Source: Hetaerina americana
Lineage: Eukaryota > Arthropoda > Insecta > Odonata > Calopterygidae
Reading direction: 5' to 3'
DNA: 64,000 bases
NCBI GenBank assembly: GCA_022747635.1
Contig: JAKTNV010000261.1
Span: 227,350-291,349, forward strand
Under the pieces are notes generated by a model, which was given only the letters and a program-made list of their open reading frames with translations, did no database searches and was not told the DNA's origin. A program made the translations under genes and the position numbers. Below, piece after piece: positions 1-12,090 of the stretch (its first letter is position 1; each line of letters starts with the position of its first letter).

Positions 1-2011
1 TTGGAAACATTTTTCATTGATTTGTGTCGAGTGAGATTTTCACCTAGAACCCAAAGGGGGGGTATTGGCACTTTTCATGGAAAAATGTAAAAAATTAAAT
101 TATCTAAAAATGAAATAAATGCCTTCTAAACACCTCAAAAATTCACTCTAAAACAGAAGATTGTAGTTTTTCGCAATATTTTTAGAAATTTGGGCTCTTT
201 TAGTAACACTAACACCTGGGCTGAAGCATCTTTTATGATCATTTATTGTCTTTCAGGATTCATTCTGGGTTTTATTTTGTTTATTTGATGAAAATGCACA
301 ACAATACATACTTTGGAAACATTTTTGATTGATTTGTGTCGAGTGAGATTTTCACCTAGAACCCAAAGGGGTATTGGCACTTTTCATGGAAAAATGTGAA
401 AAATTAAATTTTCTAAAAATGAAATAAATGCCTTCTAAACACCACAAACATTAACTCTAAAACAGAAGATTGTTGTTTTTCGCAATATTTTTAGAAATTT
501 GGGCTCTTTTAGTAACATTAACACCTGGGCTGAAGCATCTTTTATGATCATTTATTGTCTTTCAGGATTCATTCTGGGTTTTATTTTAATTATTTGATAA
601 AAATGAACAACAATAAACACCATGGAAACATTTTTGTTTAATTTGTGTCGAGTGAGATATTCACCTAGAACCCAAAGGGGGGGGTATTGGCACTTTTCAT
701 GGAAAAATGTGAAAAATTTAATTTCCTAAAAATGAAATCAATGCCTTCCAAACACCTCAAACATTCACTCTTAAACAGAAGATTGTTGTTTTTCGCAATA
801 ATTTTAGAAATTTTGGCTCTTTTAGTAACATTAACACTTGCGCTGAAGCATCTTTTATGCTCATTTCTTGTCTTTCAGGATTAATTCTGGGTTTTATTTG
901 TTTATTTGATGATAATACACAACAATACACACCATGGAAACATTTTTGATTGATTTGTGTCGAGTGAGATTTTAACCTAGAACCCAAAGGGGGGGCATTT
1001 ATTATTGGCATTTTTTATTTAGTATTGGCACTTTTCATGGAAAAATGTAAAAAATTAAATTTTCTAAAAATGAAATAAATGCCTTCTAAACACCTCAAAC
1101 ATTCACTCTTAAACAGAAGATTGTTGTTTTTCGCAATAATTTTAGAAATTTTGGCTCTTTTAGTAACATTAACACTTGCGCTGAAGCATCTTTTATGATC
1201 TTTTATTGTCTTTCAGGATTCATTCTGGGTTTTATTTTGTTTATTTGATGAAAATGAACAACAATACACACCTTGGATACATTTTTGTTTGATTTGTGTC
1301 GAGTGAGATTTTCACCTAGAACCCAAAGGGGGGGATATTGGCACTTTTCATGGAAAAATGTGAAAAATTAAATTTTCTAAAAATGAAATAAATGCCTTCT
1401 AAACACCTCAAACATTCACTCTAAAACAGAAGATTGTTGTTTTTCGCAATATTTTTAGAAATTTGGGCTCTTTTAGTAACATTAACACCTGGGCTGAAGC
1501 ATCTACTATGATCATTTCTTGTCTTTCAGGATTAATTCTGGGTTTTATTTGTTTATGTGATGAAAATGAACAACAATACACACCATGGAAACATTTTTCA
1601 TTGATTTGTGTCGAGTGAGATTTTCACCTAGAACCCAAAGGGGGGGGTATTGGCACTTTTCATGGAAAATGTAAAAAATTAAATTTTCTAAAAATGAAAT
1701 AAATGCCTTCTAAACACCTCAAACATTCACTCTAAAACAGAAGTTTGTTGTTTTTCGCAATATTTTTAGAAATTTGGGCTCTTTAAATAACATTAACACT
1801 TTTGCTGAAGCATCATTTATGCTAATTTCTTGTCTTTCAGGATTAATTCTGGGTTTTATTTTGTTTATTTGATTAAAATAAACAACAATTCACACCATGA
1901 AAAAATTTTTGTTTCATTTGTGTCGAGTGAGATTTTCACCTAGAACGCAAAGGGGGGTATTAACACTTTCATGGAAAAATGTAAAAAATTAAATTTTCTA
2001 AAAATGAAATA
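1..2011 (+). repeat. 312-bp satellite array, block 1 (left of mariner copy 1)
   Basis: About six and a half head-to-tail monomers; no gene is visible. Each monomer shows the same ordered landmarks: GTGAGATTTTCACCTAG, a G-run, TTGGCACTTTTCATGG, an A-tract stretch, TTTTTCGCAATATTTTTAG, and TTGTCTTTCAGG. The G-run is only four bases in the monomer at about 366, and the same short-G monomer recurs near 8552, 10737 and 14793. The last monomer is interrupted by the mariner at a TA. Small open frames here are satellite shadows that recur in many monomers on both strands. The block is paralogous to about 14420-16096, but carries one extra monomer between about 1010 and 1337. Confidence 0.97.
996..1022 (+). 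other. 27-bp insertion inside a satellite monomer
   Basis: Between the G-run ending at 995 and the usual TATTGGCAC at 1023 there are 27 extra bases not seen at this point in other monomers. The insert contains ATTATTGGCATTTTTT, a degenerate copy of the adjacent TATTGGCACTTTT. This suggests local replication slippage or template switching rather than foreign DNA. Confidence 0.7.
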
Positions 2012-2162
2012 CTACCTTGATCAAAAAGTTCCCGGAATAACCACCGTGTGGCGCTCCCATCGTTCCGATTTGAGTTCTGTTTTTTTTTGTTAAATTGGTA
2101 CATCTGTTGTTGATATTCCCTTTAAATCTTAGTGTCATAACTTGACATTTGCAAAAGTTACG
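2012..2162 (+). repeat. Left terminal inverted repeat, mariner copy 1 (151 bp)
   Basis: Reverse complement of 3152-3301 with two mismatches and one homopolymer difference (T9 here, A8 on the right). It starts CTACCTTGATC directly after the TA target and ends GCAAAAGTTACG. This is much longer than the roughly 28-30 bp TIRs of classical mariners such as Mos1. The transposase ATG lies 55 bp beyond its inner end. Confidence 0.93.
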
Positions 2163-2217
2163 TAGCCAAGAGTACATCTATCTCTGTGTGTGTTGGCGAT
2201 TTTTTACAATTTCAGAA

Positions 2218-3238
2218 ATGGATTTAAATTTGCAACAACGAACTTGTATTAAATTTTGCGTAAAAAACGGATTTAGTGGCGCACGGACGTTGGAAATGTT
2301 GGAAAAGTGTTTCGGCAACGATTCTCTAAAAAAAACGGTCGTTTACCAGTGGCACGAGCGGTTCAGAAGTGGTCGTGAGTCAATCGAAGATGATGAACGC
2401 AGTGGCAGACCATCGACATCGAAAGTCGGTGAAAAAATTGATAAAGTAAAAGAAATGTTGGTCAATAACCGCAAATTAACCATCAGAGAAATAGCGGAGG
2501 ACTTGAACATTGCCTATGGATCCGCCCAAGACATTGTGGTTAATGATTTGGGTTTCCGTCGTGTAGCAGCAAAGTTGGTGCCAAAAGACCTCAATTTCAT
2601 GCAAAAAAGAGACCGATCCCACATTCATCAAAAGGATCATTACTGGAGACGAGACGTGGGTTTATGAGTACGACCCGCAATCCAGACATCAGGCAAGTGA
2701 ATGGCGTTCACCAAATGAGCCGAGACCAAAAAAACCACGTCGTTTTCAGTCAAAAAAGAAGGCAATGCTGACGGTTTTCATGGATTACAACGGTGTAGTG
2801 CATCATGAATTTTTGCCAGAAGGCCAGACAGTAAACAAAGAGTATTATTTGGGCGTTATGAGACGTTTGCGTGAAGCAATTCGCCGAAAGAGACCAGAAA
2901 TGTGGGCAGAAAACTCGTGGATTTTGCACCATGATAACGCACCGTCGCACAGTGCTATCATTATTCGTAATTTTTTGACGAAAAATGCAACAAATACCAT
3001 CCAACAGCCACCGAATTCACCTGATTTGGCTCCCTGTGACTTCTTTCTGTTCAATCGAGTTAAAAAACCATTACGGGGAACGCGTTTTAGCAGCCGAGAG
3101 GATGTAATGGAAAAATCGCAGGAAGCACTGATGGACATACTGAAAACCGACCGTAACTTTTGCAAATGTCAAGTTATGGCACTAAGATTTAAAGGGAATA
3201 TCAACAACAGATGTACCAATTTAACAAAAAAAACATAA
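2218..3238 (+). pseudogene. Mariner transposase, frameshifted (copy 1)
   Basis: In intact form this is a DD34D transposase that excises and inserts the element at TA. The frame opens at ATG 2218 (MDLNLQQR), passes through the first helix-turn-helix and the RSGRPSTS linker, and breaks after residue 133 (QKRDR). There, 41 bp present in copy 2 (16701-16741) are missing at the junction 2615/2616. The shifted frame stops at 2665-2667. The original frame resumes downstream: ATG at 2765 (MLTVFMDYNG) continues through HHDNAPSH and SPDLAPCDFF to TAA at 3236-3238. That stop probably marks the native end (LTKKT), giving an ancestral protein of about 353 aa, typical for mariner. An upstream TTG-initiated extension to 2149 is not credible. 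The deletion has CCG microhomology at both edges. Not functional as it stands. Confidence 0.93.
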
Positions 3239-3301
3239 CTCAAATCGGAACGATGGGAGCGCCACACGGTGGTTATTCCGGGAACTTTTTGATCAAGGTA
3301 G
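3152..3301 (-). repeat. Right terminal inverted repeat, mariner copy 1 (150 bp)
   Basis: Inverted copy of 2012-2162, ending GATCAAGGTAG just before the TA duplication. It overlaps the 3' end of the transposase frame: the last 29 or so codons, including the stop at 3236-3238, lie inside the TIR. The A-run at 3226-3233 is eight bases, which keeps the native stop in frame. Confidence 0.92.
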
Positions 3302-6300
3302 TAAATGCCTTCTAAATACCTCAAACATTCACTCTAAAATAGAAGATTGTTGTTTTTCGCAATATCTTTAGAAATTTGGGCTCTTTTAGTAACATAAACA
3401 CTTGCGCTGAAGCAACTTTTATGGTCATTTCTTGTCTTTCAAGATTAATTCTGGGTTTTATTTTGTTTATTTGATGAAAATGAACAACAAAACACACCAT
3501 GGAAACATTTTTGATTGATTGGTGACGAGTGAGATTTTCACCTAGTACCCAAAGGGGGGGGGTATTGGCACTTTTCATGGAAAAATGTGAAAAATTAAAT
3601 TTTCTAAAAATGAAATAAATGCCGTCTTAACACCTCAAACATTCACTCTAAAACAGAAGATTGTTGTTTTTCGCAATATTTTTAGAAATTTGGGCTCTTT
3701 AAGTAACATTAACACTTGCGCTGAAGCATCTTTTATGCTCATTTCATGTCTTTCAGGATTAATTCTGGGTTTTATTTTGTTTATTTGATGAAAATGAACA
3801 ATAATACACACCACGGAAACATTTTTGTTTGATTTGTGTCAAGTGAGATTTTCACCTAGAACCCAAAGGGGGGGGTATTGGCACTTTTCATTGAAAAATG
3901 TGAAAAATTAAATTTTGTAAAAATGAAATAAATGCCTTCTAAACACCTCAAACATTCACTCTAAAACAGAAGATTGTTGTTTTTCGCAATATTTTTAGAA
4001 ATTTGGGCTCTTTAAGTAACATTAATACTTGCGCTGAAGCTACTTTTATGCTCATTTCTTGTCTTTCAGGATTAATTCTGGGTTTTATTTTGTATATTTG
4101 ATGAAAATGAACAACAATACACACCATGGAAACATTTTTGATTGATTGGTGACGAGTGAGATTTTCACCTAGAACCCAAAGGGGGGGGTATTGGCACTTT
4201 TCATGGAAAAATGTGAAAAATTAAATTTTCTAAAAATGAAATAAATGCCTTCTAAACACCTCAAACATTCACTCTAAAACAGAAGATTGTTGTTTTTCGC
4301 AATATTTTTAGAAATTTGGGCTCTTTTAGTAACATTAACACTTGCGCTGAAGCATCTTTTATGCTCATTTCTTGGCTTTCTGGATTAATTCTGGGTTTTA
4401 TTTGTTTATTTGATGAAAATAAACAACAATACACACCATGGAAATATTTTTGATTGATTTGTGTCGAGTGAGATTTTCACCTAGAACCCAAAGTGGGGGG
4501 TATTGGCACTTTTAATGGAAAAATGTGAAAAATTAAATTTTCTAAAAATGAAATAAATGCCTTCTAAACACCACAAACATTAACTCTAAAACAGAAGATT
4601 GTTGTTTTTCGCAATATTTTTAGAAATTTGGGCTCTTTTAGTAACATTTACACCTGGGCTGAAGCAACTTTTATGCTCATTTCTTGTCCTTCAAGATTAA
4701 TTCTGGGTTTTATTTTGTTTATTTGATGAAAATGAACAACAATACACACCATGGAAACATTTTTGTTTGATTTGTGTCAATTGAGATTTTCACCTAGAAC
4801 CCAAAGGGGGGGCTATTGGCACGTTTCATGGAAAAATGTGAAAAATTAAATTTTCTAAAAATGAAATAAATTCCTTCTAAACACCTCAAACATTCACTCT
4901 AAAACAGAAGATTGTTGTTTTTCGCAATACTTTTAGAAATATGGGCTCTTTTAGTAACATTAACACTTGGGCTGAAGCATCTTTTATGATATTTTATTTT
5001 CTTTCAGGATTCATTCTGGGTTTTATTTTGTTTATTTGATGAAAATGAACAACAATACACACCATGGAAACATTTTTGTTTGATTTGTGTCAATTGAGAT
5101 TTTCACCTAGAACCCAAAGGGGGGGCTATTGGCACGTTTCATGGAAAAATGTGAAAAATTAAATTTTCTAAAAATGAAATAAATGCCTTCTAAACACCTC
5201 AAACATTCACTCTAAAACAGAAGATTGTTGTTTTTCGCAATATTTTTAGAAATTTGGGCTCTTTTAGTAACATTAACACCTGGGCTGAAGCATCTTTTAT
5301 GATCATTTCTTGTCTTTCAGGATACATTCTGGGTTTTATTTTGTTAATTTGATGAAAATGAACAACAATACACACCTTGGATACATTTTTGATTGATTTG
5401 TGTCGAGTGAGATTTTCACCTAGAACCCAAAGGGGGGGGCATTGGCACCTTTCATGGAAAAATGTAAAAAATTAAATTTTCTAAAAATGAAATAAATGCC
5501 TTCTAAACCCCTCAAACATTCACTCTAAAACAGAAGATTGTTGTTTTTCGCAATATTTTTAGAAATTTGGGCTCTTTTAGTAACATTAACACCTGGGCTG
5601 AAGCATCTTTTATGATCATTTATTGTCTTTCAGGAAACATTCTGGGTTTTATTTTGTTTATTTGATGAAAATGAACAACAATACACACCTTGGATACATT
5701 TTTGTTTGATTTGTTTCCAGTGAGATTTTCACCTAGAACCCAAAGGGGGGGTATTGGCACTTTCCATGGAAAAATGTGAAAAATTAAATTTTCTAAAAAT
5801 GAAATAAATGCCTTCTAATCACCTCAAACATTTACTTTAAAACAGAAGATTGTTGTTTTTCGCAATCTTTTTAGAAATTTGGGCTCTTTTAGTAAAATTA
5901 ACACTTGCGCTGAAGCATCTTTTATGATCTTTTACTGTCTTTCAGGATTCATTCTGGGTTTTATTTTGTTTATTTGATGAAAATGAACAACAATACACAC
6001 CTTGGATACATTTTTGTTTGATTTGTTTCCAGTGAGACTTTCACCTAGAACCGAAAGGGGGGGTATTGGCACTTTCCATGGAAAAATGTGAAAAATTAAA
6101 TTTTCTAAAAATGAAATAAATGCCTTCTAAACAACTCACACATTCACTTTAAAAAAGAAGATTGTTGTTTTTCGCAATATTTTTAGAAATTTGGGCTCTT
6201 TTAGTAAAATTGACACTTGCGCTGAAGCATCTTTTATGATCTTTTCCTGTCTTTCAGGATTCATTCTGGGTTTTATTTTGTTTATTTGATGAAAATGAAC

Positions 6301-8039
6301 AACAACACACACCTTGGATACATTTTTGTTTGATTTGTGTCGAGTGAGATTTTCACCTAGAACCCAAAGGGGGGGTATTGGCACTTTTCATGGAAAAATG
6401 TGAAAAATTAAATTTTCTAAAAATGAAATAAATGCCTTCTAAACACCTCAAACATTCACTCTAAAACAGAAGATTGTTGTTTTTCGCAATATTTTTAGAA
6501 ATTTGGGCTCTTTTAGTAACATTAACACTTGCGCTGAAGCAACTTTTATGATCATTTATTGTCTTTCAGGATTCATTCTGGGTTTTATTTTGTTTATTTG
6601 ATGAAAATGAACAATACACACCTTGGATACATTTTTGTTTGATTTGTGTCGAGTGAGATTTCACCTAGAACCAAAGGGGGGGGGTATTGGCACTTTTCAT
6701 GGAAAAATGTGAAAAATTAAATTTTCTAAAAATGAAATAAATGCCTTATAAACACCTCAAACATTCACTCTAAAACAGAAGATTGTTGTTTTTCGCAATA
6801 TTTTTAGAAATTTGGGCTCTTTTAGTAAAATTAATACTTGCGCTGAAGCATCTTTTATGACCTTTTACTGTCTTTCAGGATTCATTCTGGGTTTTATTTT
6901 GTTTATTTGATGAAAATGAACAACAATACACACCTTGGATACATTTTTGTTAGATTTGTTTCCAGTGAGATTTTCACCTAGAACCCAAAGGGGGGGTATT
7001 GGCACTTTCCATGGAAAAATGTAAAAAATTAAATTTTCTAAAAATGAAATAAATGCCTTCTAAACACCTCAAACATTCACTTTAAAAAAGAAGATTGTTG
7101 TTTTTCGCAATATTTTTAGAAATTTGGGCTCTTTTAGTAAAATTAACACTTGCGCTGAAGCAACTTTAATGCTCATTTCTTGTCTTTCAAGATTAATTCT
7201 GGGTTTTATTTTGTTTATTTGATGAAAATGAGCAACAATACACACCATGGAAACATTTTTGTTTAATATGTGTTTAGGAGATTTTCACCTAGAACCTAAA
7301 GGGGGGTATTGGCACTTTTCATGGAAAAATGTGAAAAATTAAATTTTCTAAAAATTAAATAAATGCCTTCTAAACACCTCAAACATTCACTCTAAAACAG
7401 AAGATTGTTGTTTTTCGCAATATTTTTAGAAATTTGGGCTCTTTTAGTATTCTTAACACCTGGACTGAAGCATCTTTTATGATCATTTATTGTCTCTCAG
7501 GATACATTCTCGGTTTTATTTTGTTTATTTGATGAAAATGAACTACAATACACACCTTGGATACATTTTTGTTTGATTTGTGTCGAGTGAGATTTTCACC
7601 TAGAACCCAAAGGGGGGGGTATTGGCATTTTTCATGGAAAAATGTGAAAAATTAAATTTTCTAAAAATGAAATAAATGCCTTCTAAACACCTCAAACATT
7701 CACTCTTAAACAGAAGATTGTTGTTTTTCGCAATATTTTTAGAAATTTGGGCTCTTTTAGTAACATTAACACTTGCGCTGAAGCATCTTTTATGCTCATT
7801 TCTTGTCTTTCAGGATACATTCTGGGTTTTATTTTGTTTATTTGATGAAAATGAACAACAATACACACCTTGGATACATTTTTGTTTGATTTGTGTCGAG
7901 TGAGATTTTCACCTAGAACCCAAAGGGGGGGCATTGGCACTTTTCGTGGAAAAATGTGAAAAATTAAATTTTCTAAAATTGAAATAAATGCCTTCTAAAC
8001 ACCTCAAACATTCACTCTAAAACAGAAGATTGTTGTTTT

Positions 8040-9900
8040 TCGCAATATTTTTAGAAATTTGGGCTCTTTTAGTAACATTAACACCTGGGCTGAAGCATCT
8101 TTTATGATCATTTCTTGTCTCTCAGGATTAATTCTGGGTTTTATTTGTTTATTTTATGAAAATGAACAACAATACACACCATGGAAACATTTTTGTTTGA
8201 TTTGTTTCCAGTGAGATTTTCACCTAGAACCCAAAGGGGGGGGGGTTAATTGGCACTTTTCATGGAAAAATGTAAAAAATTAAATTAACTAAAAATGAAA
8301 TAAATGCCTTCTAAACACCTCAAAATTCACTGTAAAACAGAAGATTGTAGTTTTTCGCAATATTTTTAGAAATTTGGGGTCTTCTAGTAACATTAACACC
8401 TGGGCTGAAGCATCTTTTATGATCATTTATTGTCTTTCAGGATTCATTCTGGGTTTTATTTTGTTTATTTGATGAAAATGCACAACAATACATACTTTGG
8501 AAACATTTTTGATTGATTTGTGTCGAGTGAGATTTTCACCTAGAACCCAAAGGGGTATTGGCAATTTTCATGGAAAAATGTGAAAAATTAAATTTTCTAA
8601 AAATGAAATAAATGCCTTCCAAACACCACAAACATTAACTCTAAAACAGAAGATTGTTGTTTTACGCAATATTTTTAGAAATTTGGGCTCTTTTAGTAAC
8701 ATTAACACCTGGGCTGAAGCATCTTTTATGATCATTTATTGTCTTTCAGGATTCATTCTGGGTTTTATTTTAATTATTTGATGAAAATGAACAACAATAA
8801 ACACCATGGAAACATTTTTGTTTAATTTGTGTCGAGTGAGATTTTCACCTAGAACCCAAAGGGGGGGGTATTGGCACTTTTCATGGAAAAATGTAAAATT
8901 AAATTTTCTAAAAATGAAATAAATGCCTTCTAAACACCTCAAACATTCACTCTAAAACAGAAGATTGTTGTTTTTCGCAATATTTTTAGAAATTTGGGCT
9001 CTTTTATTAACATTAACACTTGGGCTTAAGCATCTTTTATGATCTTTTATTGTCTTTCAGGATTCATTCTGGGTTTTATTTTGTTTATTTGATGAAAATG
9101 AACAACAATACACACCTTGGATACATTTTTGTTTGATTTGTGTCGAGTGAGATTTTCACCTAGAACCCAAAGGGGGGGATATTGGCACTTTTCATGGAAA
9201 AATGTGAAAAATTAAATTTTCTAAAAATGAAATAAATGCCTTCTAAACACCTCAAACATTCACTCTAAAACAGAAGATTGTTGTTTTTCGCAATATTTTT
9301 AGAAATTTGGGCTCTTTTAGTAACATTAACACCTGGGCTGAAGCATCTTTTATGATCATTTCTTGTCTTTCAGGATACATTCTGGGTTTTATTTTGTTAA
9401 TTTGATGAAAATGAACAACAATACACACCTTGGATACATTTTTGTTTGATTTGTGTCGAGTGAGATTTTCACCTAGAACCCAAAGGGGGGGGCATTGGCA
9501 CCTTTCATGGAAAAATGTGAAAAATTAAATTTTCTAAAAATGAAATAAATGCCTTCTAAACACCTCAAACATTCACTCTAAAACAGAAGATTGTTGTTTT
9601 TCGCAATATTTTTAGAAATTTGGGCTCTATTAGTAAAATTGACACTTGCGCTGAAGCATCTTTTATGATCTTTTACTGTCTTTCAGGATTCATTCTGGGT
9701 TTTATTTTGTTTATTTGATGAAAATGAACAACAACACACACCTTGGATACATTTTTGTTTGATTTGTGTCGAGTAAGATTTTCACCTAGAACCCAAAGGG
9801 GGGGGTATTGGCACTTTTCATGGAAAAATGTGAAAAATTAAATTTTCTAATAATGAAATAAATGCCTTCTAAACACCTCAAACATTCACTCTAAAAAAAA
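8040..9900 (+). repeat. Higher-order repeat, 2,186-bp offset, unit 1
   Basis: Seven-monomer offset: this stretch repeats at about 10230-12090 with shared rare variants. These are TTGTCTCTCAGGATTAATTC (8116 and 10302), TTAAATTAACTAAA, the four-G monomer (8552 and 10737), and GGGCTTAAGCATC (9023 and 11209). The two units sit next to each other in the array, as expected for unequal crossing-over. Confidence 0.85.
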
Positions 9901-10229
9901 GATTGTTGTTTTTCGCAATATTTTTAGAAATTTGGGCTCTTTTAGTAACATTAACACCTGGGCTGAAGCATCTTTTATGATCATTTCTTGTCTTTCAGGA
10001 TTAATTCTGGGTTTTGTTTTGTTTATTTGATGAAAATGAACAACAATACACACCTTGGATACATTTTTGTTTGATTTGTGTCGAGAGAGATTTTCACCTA
10101 GAACCCAAAGGGGGGGGTATTGGCACTTTTCATGGAAAAATGTGAAAAATTAAATTTTCTAATAATGAAATAAATGCCTTCTTAACACCTCAAACATTCA
10201 CTCTAAAAAAAAAGATTGTTGTTTTTCGC

Positions 10230-12090
10230 AATATTTTTAGAAATTTGGGCTCTTTTAGTAACATTAACACCTGGGCTGAAGCATTATTTATGATCATTTC
10301 TTGTCTCTCAGGATTAATTCTGGGTTTTATTTGTTTATTTTATGAAAATGAACAACAATACACACCATGGAAACATTTTTGTTTGATTTGTTTCCAGTGA
10401 GATTTTCACCTAGAACCCAAAGGGGGGGGGGGTATTGGCACTTTTCATGGAAAAATGTAAAAAATTAAATTAACTAAAAATGAAATAAATGCCTTCTTAA
10501 CACCTCAAAAATTCACTGTAAAACAGAAGATTGTAGTTTTTCGCAATATTTTTAGAAATTTGGGCTCCTTTAGTAACATTAACACCTGGGCTGAAGCATC
10601 TTTTATGATCATTTATTGTCTTTCAGGATTCATTCTGGGTTTTATTTTGTTTATTTGATGAAAATGCACAACAATACATACTTTGGAAACATTTTTGATT
10701 GATTTGTGTCGAGTGAGATTTTCACCTAGAACCCAAAGGGGTATTGGCACTTTTCATGGAAAAATGTGAAAAATTAAATTTTCTAAAAATGAAATAAATG
10801 CCTTCTAAACACCACAAACATTAACTCTAAAACAGAAGATTGTTGTTTTTCGCAATATTTTTAGAAATTTGGGCTCTTTTAGTAACATTAACACCTGGGC
10901 TGAAGCATCTTTTATGATCATTTATTGTCTTTCAGGATTCATTCTGGGTTTTATTTTAATTATTTGATGAAAATGAACAACAATAAACACCATGGAAACA
11001 TTTTTGTTTAATTTGTGTCGAGTGAGATTTTCACCTAGAACCCAAAGGGGGGGGTATTGGCACTTTTCATGGAAAAATGTAAAATTAAATTTTCTAAAAA
11101 TGAAATAAATGCCTTCTAAACACCTCAAACATTCACTCTAAAACAGAAGATTGTTGTTTTTCGCAATATTTTTAGAAATTTGGGCTCTTTTATTAACATT
11201 AACACTTGGGCTTAAGCATCTTTTATGATCTTTTATTGTCTTTCAGGATTCATTCTGGGTTTTATTTTGTTTATTTGATGAAAATGAACAACAATACACA
11301 CCTTGGATACATTTTTGTTTGATTTGTGTCGAGTGAGATTTTCACCTAGAACCCAAAGGGGGGGATATTTGCACTTTTCATGGAAAAATGTGAAAAATTA
11401 AATTTTCTAAAAATGAAATAAATGCCTTCTAAACACCTCAAACATTCACTCTAAAACAGAAGATTGTTGTTTTTCGCAATATTTTTAGAAATTTGGGCTC
11501 TTTTAGTAACATTAACACCTGGGCTGAAGCATCTTTTATGATCATTTCTTGTCTTTCAGGATACATTCTGGGTTTTATTTTGTTAATTTGATGAAATTGA
11601 ACAACAATACACACCTTGGATACATTTTTGTTTGATTTGTGTCGAGTGAGATTTTCACCTAGAACCCAAAGGGGGGGGCATTGGCACCTTTCATGGAAAA
11701 ATGTGAAAAATTAAATTTTCTAAAAATGAAATAAATGCCTTCTAAACACCTCAAACATTCACTCTAAAACAGAAGATTGTTGTTTTTCGCAATATTTTTA
11801 GAAATTTGGGCTCTATTAGTAAAATTGACACTTGCGCTGAAGCATCTTTTATGATCTTTTACTGTCTTTCAGGATTCATTCTGGGTTTTATTTTGTTTAT
11901 TTGATGAAAATGAACAACAACACACACCTTGGATACATTTTTGTTTGATTTGTGTCGAGTGAGATTTTCACCTAGAACCCAAAGGGGGGGGGGGTATTGG
12001 CACTTTTCATGGAAAAATGTGAAAAATTAAATTTTCTAATAATGAAATAAATGCCTTCTAAACACCTCAAACATTCACTCTAAAAAAAAG
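10230..12090 (+). repeat. Higher-order repeat, 2,186-bp offset, unit 2
   Basis: Second copy of 8040-9900. Identity is lost to the right of about 12100, where the monomer changes to TTCGTAATATTTTCAG. One difference between units is GCATTATTTATG (10281) against GCATCTTTTATG (8095). Confidence 0.85.

Larger units (their letters stand above)
2012..3301 (+). mobile_element. Mariner (DD34D) transposon, copy 1, internally deleted
   Basis: A 1,290-bp Tc1/mariner-superfamily element sits in a satellite monomer. It is bounded by TA at 2010-2011 and 3302-3303; removing it and one TA restores the normal monomer string GAAATAAATGCC, so the insertion is precise. The ends begin CTACCTTGATCAAAAAGTTC and form inverted repeats of about 150 bp. 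The single gene inside encodes a mariner transposase broken by a 41-bp deletion. The element is about 99.7% identical to copy 2 (four substitutions, the deletion and one A-run indel by eye). The satellite on both sides also matches copy 2's flanks, so the two copies come from array duplication rather than two insertions. Confidence 0.96.
1..6680 (+). repeat. Large higher-order duplication, unit 1 (contains mariner copy 1)
   Basis: Matches about 14420-20490 monomer for monomer. Diagnostic shared variants include CATCTACTATGATC (about 1500 and 15585), GCCGTCTTAACACC (3623 and 17748), CTATTGGCACGTTTC (4813 and 18626), TTCTAATCACCTC (5815 and 19623) and CTAAACAACTCA (6126 and 19937). The offset is 14,085 just upstream of the mariner and 14,127 just after it. 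It drops by about one monomer near 4.0 kb, where unit 2 lacks a monomer. The left edge lies outside the window. Confidence 0.88.

Noticed and set aside
2149..2217. N-terminal extension of the transposase (MQKLRSQEYIY...) in both mariner copies
   Set aside because: It starts at TTG, partly inside the left TIR, and precedes an ATG at 2218/16303 from which the typical mariner N-terminus begins.
2750..3165. Minus-strand frames inside the mariners (2750-3004, 2845-3165, 16561-16815, 16876-17130, 16971-17291)
   Set aside because: They are antisense shadows of the transposase gene with no domain of their own.
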